Of a DNA stretch of 64,000 bases, positions 37,801 to 48,645 are shown in pieces. Both the position numbers and the translations under genes were made by a program. The notes under the pieces are model-generated. The model ran no database searches. It was not told where the DNA came from and was given only the letters and a program-made list of their open reading frames with translations. Source of the stretch: Aptenodytes patagonicus (taxonomy: Eukaryota > Chordata > Aves > Sphenisciformes > Spheniscidae); contig NC_134974.1 of assembly GCF_965638725.1 (NCBI RefSeq), positions 2,192,143-2,256,142 of the forward strand. The letters are read 5' to 3'. Positions within the stretch are counted from its first letter, which is position 1, and every line of letters starts with the position of its first letter.

Positions 37801-39753
37801 TCGAGACGTTAGTTTCCTCGAGGTGGGAAGGTGCGGGACGTGGGAAGGCAGGGTCTGTTGCGACGCGGGCTTTTAAGGTCTCGGGCGCTGTTCTGGCTGG
37901 GAGGATGTTAACGAGACTCCAAGTCTTCGTCATTTTTCTCTGGTGTAAATTAATACGTTAAGTGTGAACCTTCTTAGCGCAGTCTGCGGCTCTGCCAGGC
38001 AGGAGCTAATTCAAGACACGAGAACAAAATGTCTCTTTGATTTCCTTCCATTTTTAGCCCTGTAGTACTGGGGAGTGAGCAGCGTGTACATCTAGACTCT
38101 GGTTTCAAATGCAAAAATTAAGTGAACTTCGCAATTTAATTTTTTTGTGTGTGTGTTTTTAATCCTGCCTGCTCTAAAACGACCCCTGCAGTGAGACGCG
38201 CTCCCGCGCTGGCTGATTAGGGCGCTTTGTGTGATCGCGGCTCTGGCCGTGTGAGCGACCAGATGGCTGCTGCTTGTCCCCAGTTACGAGCTGGCTTTTC
38301 GGGCTTTAGAGTGGCCAATTACGCACGGCGAAGGAAAGCCTGACCGAGCGCTTCCACGCCGCCTGCCCTGTGGAGCCGCGCCAGGCTCTTGGGTTTCCGA
38401 TAAGGAAGACAGAATCCGTGTTTGGTTTTTTTAAAGGGATAAAATAAGAGAATAATACAAAAAAATAGATTTGGAGGCAGACCCGGGCCGCTCCTGCTCA
38501 GGGCAGGGCAAGCTTCAAAGTCGGGTTGCTCAGGGGCTTGTCCAAAATCTCCAAGGGTGGTGATTTCTCTCCGAGCCCCCGTCCCAGGGCTGCACCACGC
38601 TCGCTGTCACGTCTTTCTCGCCCCTGCCACCGCTTAACGTCCAAGCAGCGTTTCCTGTGCCGCAGCCTGTTCCTGTTGCCCCTTGTGGGCGAGCTTTGCG
38701 CTTTCTCCTCTTTAACCTCCCTTTTGGTAGCAGAACCCCCTTTGCAGACCTGACGTCGTAACCGTACAGCTGGATTTAGTGCCCCTCTGGGCCGCAGGGG
38801 GCCGGAGCTGCCGTGCCGAGCGGCTGCCCTCACTGCGAACGTCCCTTGACTCGTTATTCCCCCAGGAATGCCTCCCATGCAAGTCCACCACGGGCCGCCC
38901 GGGATGGGCCAGCATCACCCAGGACCACCGGGTTCCGGAGGCCAGCCTCCCCCACGGCCCCCACCTGGCATGCCACACCCTGGACCCCCACCCATGGGTA
39001 TGCCACCCCGAGGACCTCATTTCGGGTCGCCCATGGGTAAGTGGGTGCCTGCAAGAGGCGGTATGTGTTCTTTTCTATCGATCGTACACACTTTATTGAG
39101 TTCAACGCTTGCTTCGGCCCCGCGCCCTCCCTCGTTCCTAGCTTAACGGGGACGGGAAGGAGGCGATGTCGCAGCCTCCCCGCGGAGAGGTGTCTTGGAG
39201 CAAGACCTGGCAGCTGCGAGCTGCTAAGCCAGGGTCTCCCGGGGCTTTCCTCGTGTCCGTCGCGGTGTGGGGCTCTGCCGCTGCCTGGTGATTTCCCCCC
39301 GTCTCTTACGTCGGGATATCAACTGGGCTTTGCCGACAGGGAGGGTTCCTGAGACCTGTCGCGTCCACCAGCTGGGGGGGGGGGGGGGGGGGGTGTCCGA
39401 GGAGAGACCCCTTCTCCGGGACCTGCTGGGGGGGGGGGGGGGGAAGGGAACGAGGGAGAGCGTTGGCCCGGACCGTGGGCAGCCGGTAGAGCTGGCACCC
39501 AAGGGTGGGATCGGCTGTTTCTGCTTCTCCCCGCGGAGGTTGTTAACGCCTGTGCTCTGTCCCCGCAGGTCACCCAGGCCCCATGCCGCACCACGGGATG
39601 CGTGGCCCTCCTCCGCTGATGCCTCCTCACGGGTACAATGGTCCCCCTCGCCCCCCGCCGTATGGCTATCAGAGAGTCCCCCTGCCCCCCCGGCCTGCAC
39701 AGAGGCCCCCCGGGGTGCCGCCGCGTGGCCCCTTGAGGGGCCCCCTGCCCTAA
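34882..39753 (+). CDS. SF3B4: Splicing factor 3B subunit 4 (SAP49)
   Basis: Subunit of the SF3B complex of U2 snRNP. It contacts pre-mRNA near the branch site in the nucleus (family knowledge). Six exons: 34882-34915, 35857-35985, 36228-36770, 37219-37413, 38866-39036, 39569-39753. All are GT-AG and in phase, giving 418 residues (human 424). The N-terminus [20 protein letters not shown] matches human. RRM1 (about 13-91) has RNP2 VYVGGL and RNP1 [11 protein letters not shown]2 (about 100-179) has RNP2 IFIGNL and RNP1 KGYAFINF. The rest is a Pro/Gly/Met-rich tail ([29 protein letters not shown]) ending RGPLRGPLP. The RRMs are almost identical to human, while the tail varies slightly, with small changes such as [14 protein letters not shown]. 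The start is fixed by homology and by the YY1-type context. Confidence 0.98.
35040..35640. repeat. Minisatellite in SF3B4 intron 1
   Basis: Degenerate repeats of CTCCCTGGAGACATGG and CTCCCTGGAGATGTT blocks separated by G runs, with a basic spacing of about 55-60 bp and a dimer of about 112 bp (copies near 35190 and 35302). They fill most of the 941-bp intron. Confidence 0.9.
37414..38865 (+). other. SF3B4: SF3B4 intron 4
   Basis: A 1.45-kb intron of ordinary mixed composition between the two Pro-rich tail exons. No repeat, RNA gene or open frame was recognised. Confidence 0.8.
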
Positions 39754-40075
39754 ATGAGGTAGTGGCAAAACCCCCTCCCTGCTGGGGATCCTTCCCTCTC
39801 TGTCCTCAGACTTTCATTTCCCCTTGGGCTAACATACCCGCACCCAAGAGGGGCAGTTGGGGCCATCCCTGCCGCAGCTCCCCCCTCTATCTTTCCCTCT
39901 CCCCATCTTTTCCCCCGTTTCTTTTTCTAGTGTTCTTTTTGGTTACTTTTCCCCTCCTCCTTCCATTTATCTTGGCCTTGAAGATTTTTCAAGGTACTTT
40001 TAACAGGATTTTTTTTTTTCTATGTAAAGCAGCGATCGCCCATTTACCAATAAAGCATTTTAAGAACCGGGGGTC
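39754..40075 (+). terminator. SF3B4: SF3B4 3' UTR and poly(A) signal
   Basis: About 300 bases of pyrimidine-rich 3' UTR follow the TAA at 39751-39753. A canonical AATAAA lies at 40049-40054, so cleavage is expected near 40070. Confidence 0.85.
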
Positions 40076-42691
40076 CGTCCCGCTGAGATCGGGACGAGGC
40101 TCTGCCTGTTTGTGATCAAGGCGCTGATCGTCTGCTGACCGCTCTCGCCTCGCGCGCAGCCATGGGGACACCTGCGATGGAGTTCTGTCGGCACGTGAAA
40201 GCTCTCTGCCTCTGCTGATACCAGTGCCGTGTGTCTGTCTCGGTGAGGCGCTGAATTGGGGTCGATGCGCCCGGTCTCTTTCTTTATCCAGGCTGTTCGC
40301 TGGTGGCTGATAGGCTCCATGTAATCCGGTACGCCTGCGGTGAAGAAAATGTACGCTAAAGCCGTAAAAATCCATCGCATCCTTGGGCACGGTTGTCCCA
40401 GAGAGCGCAAGTAAATGGGCAGGACGTTTTGAGGAGTAATTTGGCAGTGAAACCTGCCCTCCTGAGTCCCTGCCTCGTCCCTCTCCACGCAGGGAAGGGA
40501 CTTTAGAAACGAGATCTCCTCGCGTTGATGTGGCTCACGGCCACGGGAAGCCATTATAGCTGTGGTTCTGGGGATATTGTTAACTGGAGGGGGGGGGGGG
40601 GCAGTAAAATTGGGGTGAAGCGGTCCGGTTGGGAGAGGAGGTAGGGCAGATCTGGTCCACGTGTTGTCTCCACGCTTCCTGGGGCTGAGTCGCCAGAACC
40701 CGTCCCGCCTCTCCTAATGAATTCGGCGTCTTCGCGCCGGCGAGACCGATAATTGGGGAAGTGTAAAAGCAGAGTCTGTGGATGGCAAGTTTCACACCTT
40801 CCCCGGCAGCTGGGAAGGTGTGAGGAGGGAGGGGGCTTGGCTTTCTGCAGAGCTCCTTACGGGAAGGCGGAAGAGCCTGCAGTTGGAGATAGGGAGAGAG
40901 GTGTCGGCTTGATACATAGGAGGCTTTAAATCCCGGTGATTTAAAGACCAAAAAAATCAAAGTGCTTCCAGATACTTGGCCGCCTGGCGTTGTTTTGTGG
41001 CTTTATGCAAGAACCAGGGGATGTGAATGGGGGACTGTAGTGCTTTTTTGGCTGTCGTGACTCCTCTCGGAAGGCTGCTGTGGCTCTTCCGTCCTCTGCA
41101 GAGCAGCTGCCTTGCTTTCAGCCTCGATTTTACTCTTTGCTGGTTTATTTCTGCTTTATTTTAACATCCTAGGGCTAAAACTGACCTTTAGCTCCAATCT
41201 CTGTTCGCCCTTGCGGGCCAGAGAGAAAGAACGTGCCGTGCTTCCCCTTTCGTCATCGCGGGGTTGTTTGGTAAGTGAGATCTGGAGGGCGAGGTAGACG
41301 CTTAAATCCCCTGCTGCAGGTGATGGGTTTAGGGAAGGACTTCGTAACGCAGCAGAGAAAAGCACCGCTGAAGCTGCACAAATCTTAAAGCGGCCGCAGC
41401 GCTGTGGGGTTTAATTTGTGGTGGACGGGGAGCCAGCTGGAGAGGGCTGAGCTGGACTCTTGTTTTCGGGAGCGTCAAACGGGCCGCTTTAACTGTACGC
41501 GGGGTGTCAGTCTTAATGCTGGGCCGGAGAGCAGGTGACGGAAGATTTTGGTGCCGAGGTTTGACCCGAGTCAAACGGTCCCATGAAAAAAAATCCATGA
41601 TAGCTACAGCAATTAAAAGCATTCCTGGAGTGGAAATAATTATGCCAAGGGAGAGGCAAATCGCCATCCGTCTATCGGATCTAAACGCGTGCCAGAAGCG
41701 AGGTGTCTTGGTCTCCGCGGACTCGCCGCGACTCTGGCTGGGTGACCTTGTTAGCTCGCGTGTCCGAGCTCCTGCTAGGTGGGAAGCGTGCAGCCCTCTG
41801 AGCTGCCACGGAGATGATGGAGAGGTGTGCGTCCGCCGCGTCCCGGCGAGTTGGATTAAGCTGCTGCTGAAGGCGTTTGTGTTGAAAGGCTGAGACACAC
41901 GAAGCCTTTCTCCTGCCCCGGACGGTGTTGGACCCTCCGAGTCAGCCTGGAGCTCGCGGTGAGACGTAGAAATGGGAACACGCTGCCTCCTCCTTCATCC
42001 CAATCTGCACTGAGGCCGTGCTCGGCGACATCTTCATCCGCTTCCCCAATCCCACCTTCTTCCCGCTGCTCCCCGGATGCTTTTCTCCAAAGGCAAAATG
42101 CTCCGGTCTCCGCAGCAGCTCCAGCCCCAAGACAGTCGTAGCCCGTAAACTACGTGCCGTTTGCTGTACGGCTTTGGATTCAATTTCACAGCAGCCTTAG
42201 CCGGTCTGGTTCAGGCTTCCGAAAGCCTCTGCGGTATGTGTGTGCAGGGAGGGAACAATAGCATGTTTTAATAATATTTTAATAATACTTTAATAGCAAA
42301 AAAAACCCCAAATGCCCCCTCTTCTCCCTACAGGGGGCTGTCGGGGCGGGGAATACCCGTGGCCCGGACTGGCTGGGGAAGGAGCGACAAGATCGGTAAC
42401 CCCCTCCCGATCGTTTGCAGTCAGAAATTTGGGAAGAGTCCAGCTTGGACTACCGGAGTGGGTAGATTTAGGTACGGGAGGGGCGGGACGTGTGCTTGTG
42501 GGGACGGAGGTTATCTGCAGCTTGTGATGACCGTGACGCTGAGATCCGAGATGCTTTGACGTCTCGAGAGTCCAAAGAAACCGGTATGTAGCCGGCGAGC
42601 CCCGGGGGGTGGCATTTCTGTGCTCTTCGCTCGAGGAAGCCACCGGCACCCACCCCGGGGCAGCCGATCTCCCTGCTGCGGATGGACCCGC

Positions 42692-42763
42692 CCCTGGTTT
42701 TATCCCGTCGCGCCTGGTTTTATCCCGTCGCGCCTGGTTTTACCCTGTCACGCCTGGTTTTTA
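42692..42763. repeat. 20-bp tandem repeat
   Basis: Three and a half copies of CGCCTGGTTTTATCCCGTCG; the last copies carry single changes (TACCCTGTCA). The nearly identical first copies suggest recent expansion. Confidence 0.9.
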
Positions 42764-42937
42764 GGCCCTGGCAAACGTGCCGTGATCCGAGGCCCTCGGG
42801 CCAGGAAAGAGCCGTTCCCCTGTCCCCGCTGCGATGCATTTTACTCCGGTTATGCGCATGGAAGCCTTGGGGCTGAACGCGAGCTCACGGATGCTGGGAC
42901 ACGGAGACAGAAGGGAAAGGGGACGCGGAGATTTGCC

Positions 42938-42965
42938 GATGACAATGATGTGACGCATGAGTCAT
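42938..42965. promoter_or_regulatory. AP-1 / CRE-like site cluster
   Basis: GATGTGACGCATGAGTCAT contains a TGAGTCA AP-1 site (42958-42964) directly after a TGACGCA half-site, a compact bZIP cluster 5.7 kb upstream of the SV2A coding start. It is a candidate activity-dependent enhancer element only; chance matches of this length are possible. Confidence 0.35.
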
Positions 42966-44469
42966 AGCTTGACGGGACTCGGCGGCCCCGAGGAAGGGAG
43001 CGCTCACCAGTCCGGCCCAGGCCAATGGACTCCGCGCTGGGGCTTCTTCGGCACGTGATTAGCCCTGCAGCCTGGATGCGACGCTGTCAGCGTGGGCGTC
43101 CAGCCCTGGGTGCAGCCACCCACGCAAGGGGGGAGATGGGGGGGGGGTGTGTGTGTCAGCTTTCCAGCTCGTCTCCTCGGCCTCCTGCAGCCCTGGCCCA
43201 GCCCAGCCTCTTTCGGCTGGGTTAAAGACGCCGATAGCTCAGCTGCATTCCCCCTTCGGGGTTATTTCCAACAGGATCTCAATTATTTCTCAGCTTCCAG
43301 TTTCCGAAATCCTTCCCCGCGCTGGTACCGCTGGTGTGGACTGGTCCCCGACCCTGTTTGCCCAGTCTGAGCTGAATTCCCGCTGCGTGGCTGTTAACGT
43401 GTCAGTCCGGGCTCTCGTTCCTACCCTCGCTGTGCTTATTTCGGCCTCCTCTTCCTCCGCTTTCCTCTTCCTCCTCTTGTTTAAGAACGGTCTCCCGCTG
43501 GGGTCTGGTTCGTGCCCGAGCTACTGCGAGCTTGGCACAACCCGGGCACGGGAAGCCTGGCCCCGTACCCGATTCTGCCGAGGGATCGCATGGCTTTGGG
43601 AAGCTGAGACCAGCTCAACTCGTTGCACGTGGGATGCAAGAGGAGGGGGCTCAGGGAAGGTCCTGCTTGTGCCAGTGCTCCCAGCCCTGCTCAGCGTGAG
43701 GACCCCCCTCCTTGCTCCGAACCCAGTCCCGGCCAGAGCAGCTCGGGTACTGGGGGCGCCCCACATTCCCCGGGAGGGAGCTGGGCTGGAGCACTCAAGG
43801 TCCCCATTTCCCACCGTCGGTGAGCGACCCGGGGCAAATCGGGTTCGGATTGGGTACCCCGGACCTCGGTTTGCCTCCCTGCAATAACCGCCTTCTTCCT
43901 CGCATCCCCCAAAAAAGATGTCAAAGGCATTTGTGCCCTGTCACAACGGAGGGGCCGGGTCTGGCCAGCCCAGGCGGAGACGATTTGATCCGAAGAAATC
44001 AAAATTCACCCCCGAGGAGGCTGTGACTCAGATTTGCCAGGCTGCGTTTCCATCCGCCGCGCTGCCTGCCTGCCTGCCTGCGGCTGCGGTGGGCGGCAGG
44101 AGGAGAGGTTGCCGTAGAGGGTCTGAGCGCCGCCAAATCCTCACGGCTTCGCCTTTACGCCGCTGCAAATCCCCAGGGAGGGGGAACCGGGGGGGGGGGG
44201 GGGGGGGGGCAGCAGCTCGTGCCCCCCGTTAGCCACGGTCTCCTCCGCAGTCACCGGAGCGGCTTCAATCCAGCAGCTCCGGCACGGGAACCCCCTTCCC
44301 GAGGGAGCTCCCCGCAAGCGTGGGCAGCCCGGGGGAGGCATCGCCTTCCCTTCGGCTTCGCTAATAAGCAAAGGCGAGGGGCGAGCCCCCCATCCTTCTG
44401 CCAGCCCCCCCCCCCCCCCCCCAGCTCGTTGTTTGCTGTAGCACAGCCCTCCCCGCCACCTCCCTTCCC

Positions 44470-44648
44470 CGGGCTGTTGCAATGGACTCTCCCAATGCTC
44501 AGCCTGTGTGTCGGAGGCTGCGGCGTTAACGCTGGGTCTGGTACCCGTGAGCTGTTTTCTCGCCGTATCCCTGCCGGAGCATCCTTCCTCGCAGCGCAGG
44601 AGGCAGACGCCGAAAGGAGGGCTGGAGAGGAGCGAGGGCTGAAACAGG
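44470..44648 (+). other. SV2A: Candidate non-coding first exon of SV2A
   Basis: A GC-rich, non-repetitive stretch ending GAGGGCTGAAACAG followed by GTAAGGAG, a strong splice donor. In mammals SV2A begins with a non-coding exon spliced to the exon holding the ATG, and a good acceptor lies at 48467. The link is inferred; no transcript data are available here and other donors in the region cannot be excluded. Confidence 0.3.
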
Positions 44649-47600
44649 TAAGGAGAGAAAGAAATGCCTTTCATGAGGCAGATCCCCCTCCTCTCCCCGC
44701 TGTTTTTAATTAGCATCCTTGGAGCCGCCGTCTGATGGATTAGGGGTTCGGCTTCTCCTTTCCACTTGGTGTGGCCATTTTGTCCTGGAAAACCTTGCCT
44801 CTAGCCTTGCTCTGTCTTTTTATGTGCGTGTTTAATAGCCTCTTGTCATCCCTCCCGCGCTGTCGTACGGCCGGGGAATCTCTGCCGATGGGGATTGGGA
44901 TTTCATCGCAGGGATGGATATTTATCGTGGCGGTACCGGCAGGTTTTGGGGAGGGGGAGCGCCACAGCTCTCCGGGGGTGGCAAGCGGGGGGGGTGTTGG
45001 AAGATGACCTTGGACACAGGCGGTTTAAAACTCTTCTCCCTTGTCGCCATGTTCTTGCCGTAATGCAAAAAGGCTGGGGGCTGCGGCAGGGGGGATGGGG
45101 GACAGGGGACGGGACGGACTCAGATGAGCCCTAGCGTGGGACCTCCCGGGGGGTTTCGGGGTGTGCGGTGACGCAGGGCTGCATCGATCACTGGCTCCGC
45201 TCGGACGCATGGCAGGAGGAAACGGATCCAGAGTCCGATAACCTTGTCTAGGGCTGGCGGTGACTGCTCAGGCTAATGCCAGGAAGGGGCCGGCAGGGCC
45301 AGCGGCGTGTTTTCGCAACCAGGAGAGCATATTTGGGACCCCCCCCCGACCCCCCACCCCCCACCCCGGGCTCTTGCATGTAGGGTGGCTATGGTCTATG
45401 TGATTTCTGGCGTCTGAAATCAAACCCCTGATCTCAAAAGCATCCGTCGCTGACGCGCAGCGTTGGCTCGGCCGCTCGAGGCTCCCCGGCTCGTGCAGAG
45501 CAGCCTCTCCCTCACGGAGCCGAGCTGTGACCTTGCCTCCCGGACCGTCCTCCTCCTCCCCGGCAGGTATTTGGCCTCTCTCCGCTCCCCTCTTCCTTTC
45601 GCCGGTTCCCTATACGTCACGGTCTGTCTAACGGTGTCCCGCGGCACGGCCGCATTGGGAGGCACTGCAGGGAGCCGCCAGCCTGGCTGGAGCAAAATGA
45701 CCTTGGCCGTGAATCGGATCCTTCCTCAGGTGCCAATGGATTTAATCCAAGGAAGGGACCGGGGACTGCCCTGGATGGGCACGGGGCCGGGGTTGCTCCC
45801 AGCCAGCCGGGGAGGCGAGGGCAGTGGGTGTATTAGTGATTTTACACTACTTAAAAGCACCTGCCTGGCTTAATTCAGAAACTGGGGGGGGGGGGGGGGA
45901 TGATGACATGCCGTGCCGCAGCACCGGCTCCGGGTCCCTGCCGGCTGCGCGGAACCGGCGTGGGCTCCCGCCCCGAGGGGAACGCTGCCCACAGCCCCAG
46001 CTATTTCGGAAAGGCTAATTTTAGCTTCCCCACCGTGTCCTGTCCCCTCGCTCGGGGAGGGGGGGACAACGGACACACGGTGCCGGCTGCGTCCCTCTCC
46101 CTGCGGCTCAACTCCTGCCTCGCCGTCCGCGCCTGGCCGCTGCCAGAGATAAAAATAGCCTTTGGGGGGGTGTGTGTGTGTCACACCGGCCCCCCACGGC
46201 TGGGTCAGCAGCGCCTGTGCCCACTGCCCAGGCTGGGGGGGTCTGCAGGTCCATCCCCGTCACAAGCTGTGCTGGGCTCTGCGAGGCTCGGGGGGGGGGG
46301 GGGGGGGTACGCTGCCTGCCCTTGGCCTTCGCAGGCTGTGGAGGGGGGGGGGACGGGACGCTGGGCTGGGGAAGGGGGGTGCAGGATGCGTGGGGACAGG
46401 GAGATGCCACCTACAGATCAGAGCCTCTGGGGTGTAGCCGGGCGCTCCCTCTCCTCCCCAAAGGCCAGGCTCTGGGGGTGCTGAGGGTGCCCCCAGCACC
46501 CACCAGCTCTGCCCCCGGCGGCCGGTTCAGCCTCTGCCGACGCCAGCGTCTCTCGCCAAACACAACCCGCAGCCAAATCCCTTCTGGAAACCTCCCCCGG
46601 GGAGCGTGGCCCGGCACATGTGGTCCCCGGAGCCCGCTCCACCACCGTGGGCAGCCGTATCGGAGCCGGGGGCGAAGCCAGGTCCCCGTCGGCCAGCCTG
46701 GGACCCCTCCCAGGGACCCCCATCCCAAACTCGCCTCCTTGAGCCCCCCTGACCCAGGGCACGCAGCACTGGGGCTGCCCTGGAAGGCTTTGGGGACCCC
46801 TGTGCCCTTGGGGGGCTGGTCCCCTCGCTGTCCCTCCGGTGCTGGTGCTGCTCCATCCCATGGTTCCCAAGAAAATGGGGGGCTTCCGTCCAGGCCCGCT
46901 GCTGGCCTAGTTTTTGGTGGTGACTTGCAATCCTGGGTGGATGGATGGGGGAGCAGCGATGTCCCTGATGTCCCCCCCGGCTCCCTGGGTGGATGGATGG
47001 GGGAGCAGCGATGTCCCTGATGTGTTGTCATCCCCCCCCCCCCCCCCCCTCGGCTCCCTCGTCCTCTGTCTCTTGTGGGGATGGACACGGAAAGGCCGGA
47101 TCCGGGCTGCAGCCCGGCACGGGGGTGCTGTGCTGGCCCCCCCCCCCCCCCTTGCCAGTGATGGGCAGGGATGTCCCCTGGCCCACACTGTCATCGGGGA
47201 CCCACCACCCTTGGGGTCACCGTGTGCCCTGCGGGGGTCAGCTGGGCCACCCCAGCGGGGTCCCCGGGGTCCCCGTCCCCAAGCTCTGACCCCAGCACTG
47301 TGACACCCCCCCCCTCTGCCCAAGGGTACCCTGAGCTGGGGTGGGGGGGTGCAGCTGTGTGGCCACACCCCCTGAAGCTCATTGGCTGAACAGCTGGGCC
47401 ATGCCTCCACAGCCCCATTGATGCCGGTGGGGTGGCCACACCCCCTGGAGCTCATTGGTCCTTGGCCCGGCCACACCTTCCCAGCCCCATTGAGAGGATG
47501 GCGGGGCCTTTTCCCTCAATGGGCTGGGTGGGCTGGTGGGGGGCATCGATGGGGACGGGGGGGGTCCCCATGGCCTGGGGGCCCCTGGCCTGCCGGGGGG

Positions 47601-48467
47601 GGGGGGTGGGTGGGATGGAGGGGCTGTGGGACCTTCCTGCTCCTTGCTGGGATCCATCGCTGCTGGGATCCATCACAGCCGGGATCCATCACTGCCGGGA
47701 TCCACACTGTGGGTCCGAGCCGGGGGGCACTGCGGCCCTGCAGAGCTCCGGGCACGGACCCCCCCGTCCCCAAGGGACACCGGGGTCCCCGGGTGGGGTG
47801 GATGGGGCAGGTGGCCTTGCAATGGCAGGGGAGACGTGGGCCAACCCCCTCGTCTTTCAGCTCGTCTTGTTTGTCCGTCTGGATCCGTCCTCCCTCTCGC
47901 CGTATCGAATCCGCCTGCGCCATGCTCCCTTCTGCCGTGGATTTATTTAGGAAGTGCCAGTGGGTTTTGGTTCAAACAGGCAGCTGGGGAAAAGAGACAG
48001 AGGGAGGCAAACGAGCGCCGTAGCGTGTGCTCAGCCACATTATTAGACACTGGAGAATCCACCTTGGATCCCACCCTCAGGTCGATGGGTGTCTAAATCC
48101 TGCTGAAATGTGGGTGCCTGTGAGAGCTTCGATCCTCCGAGCGAGGGGAGAGGGCACCTGAGCACTGGGGGGGGGGGCTGGCACGGGCCCGGTGTCCCCC
48201 AGAGCTGGCCCCATCCCGGCCCCCGCTGCGGGTGCTTGGCCCCAAGCTGGGCTCGCGGTGCCCGGGTGCCTGCCCTGGGGTGAGCCCCCCTGCCACCTCG
48301 CCGTGGGGCGGGGGTGCCCCAAATCCTCCTGTTCCCCTCCGAGATGGGGAAAAAGTGCTGCGGGTGCTGGCGGAGGGAGCTCAGAGCGGAGCAAACCCCG
48401 CGGTGAGGTGGGGTGCGGGGCTGTTCCCATCCTAAAACGGCCCCTGCTTGTGTCTGGTCTCCTCAGG

Positions 48468-48645
48468 TCCGGGCCAGCGTCTGGGGTCCCCCGTGTCCCC
48501 TCCCAGCCGGTGCTACGTGGATGGGTAGCGCCGTCGCCCGTCTTCCCGCATCCCACCGTGGTCCCCGGGTGTGAGGGCGCAGCCCCCGACACAGAGACAC
48601 CCCCCCCCCCCCCATCCCGGTGTCCCAGCCAATCCCACCGGCACC
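48468..48645 (+). other. SV2A: SV2A 5' UTR adjoining the ATG
   Basis: TGTGTCTGGTCTCCTCAG at 48450-48467 is a good acceptor, followed by 178 bases with no coding function and then the SV2A start (CACCATGG, a good Kozak context). It contains a C homopolymer at about 48600-48613. Confidence 0.5.

Larger units (their letters stand above)
40076..48467. other. SF3B4-SV2A intergenic region / SV2A 5' flank
   Basis: No protein-coding gene was recognised in this 8.4-kb stretch; open frames here are GC-driven. It holds a 20-bp tandem repeat (CGCCTGGTTTTATCCCGTCG, about 3.5 copies, 42692-42763), an AT-richer complex segment at 41575-41660, an AP-1/CRE-like cluster near 42940-42965, a perfect TGGATTTAATCCA palindrome at 45737-45749, a duplicated block at 46932-47025, a tandem of GGGATCCATC-type units at 47646-47706, and a duplicated block with ATTGG boxes at about 47350-47490. 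Part of it should be the SV2A promoter and non-coding first exon. Confidence 0.6.

Noticed and set aside
45737-45749. TGGATTTAATCCA palindrome as a homeodomain (OTX/PITX-type) site.
   Set aside because: A single 13-base match in an 8-kb spacer is too weak to call a regulatory site.
46172-47020. 282-codon and similar open frames between SF3B4 and SV2A.
   Set aside because: GC-rich DNA with few stops; frames overlap on both strands, with no domain and no matching human gene in the interval.
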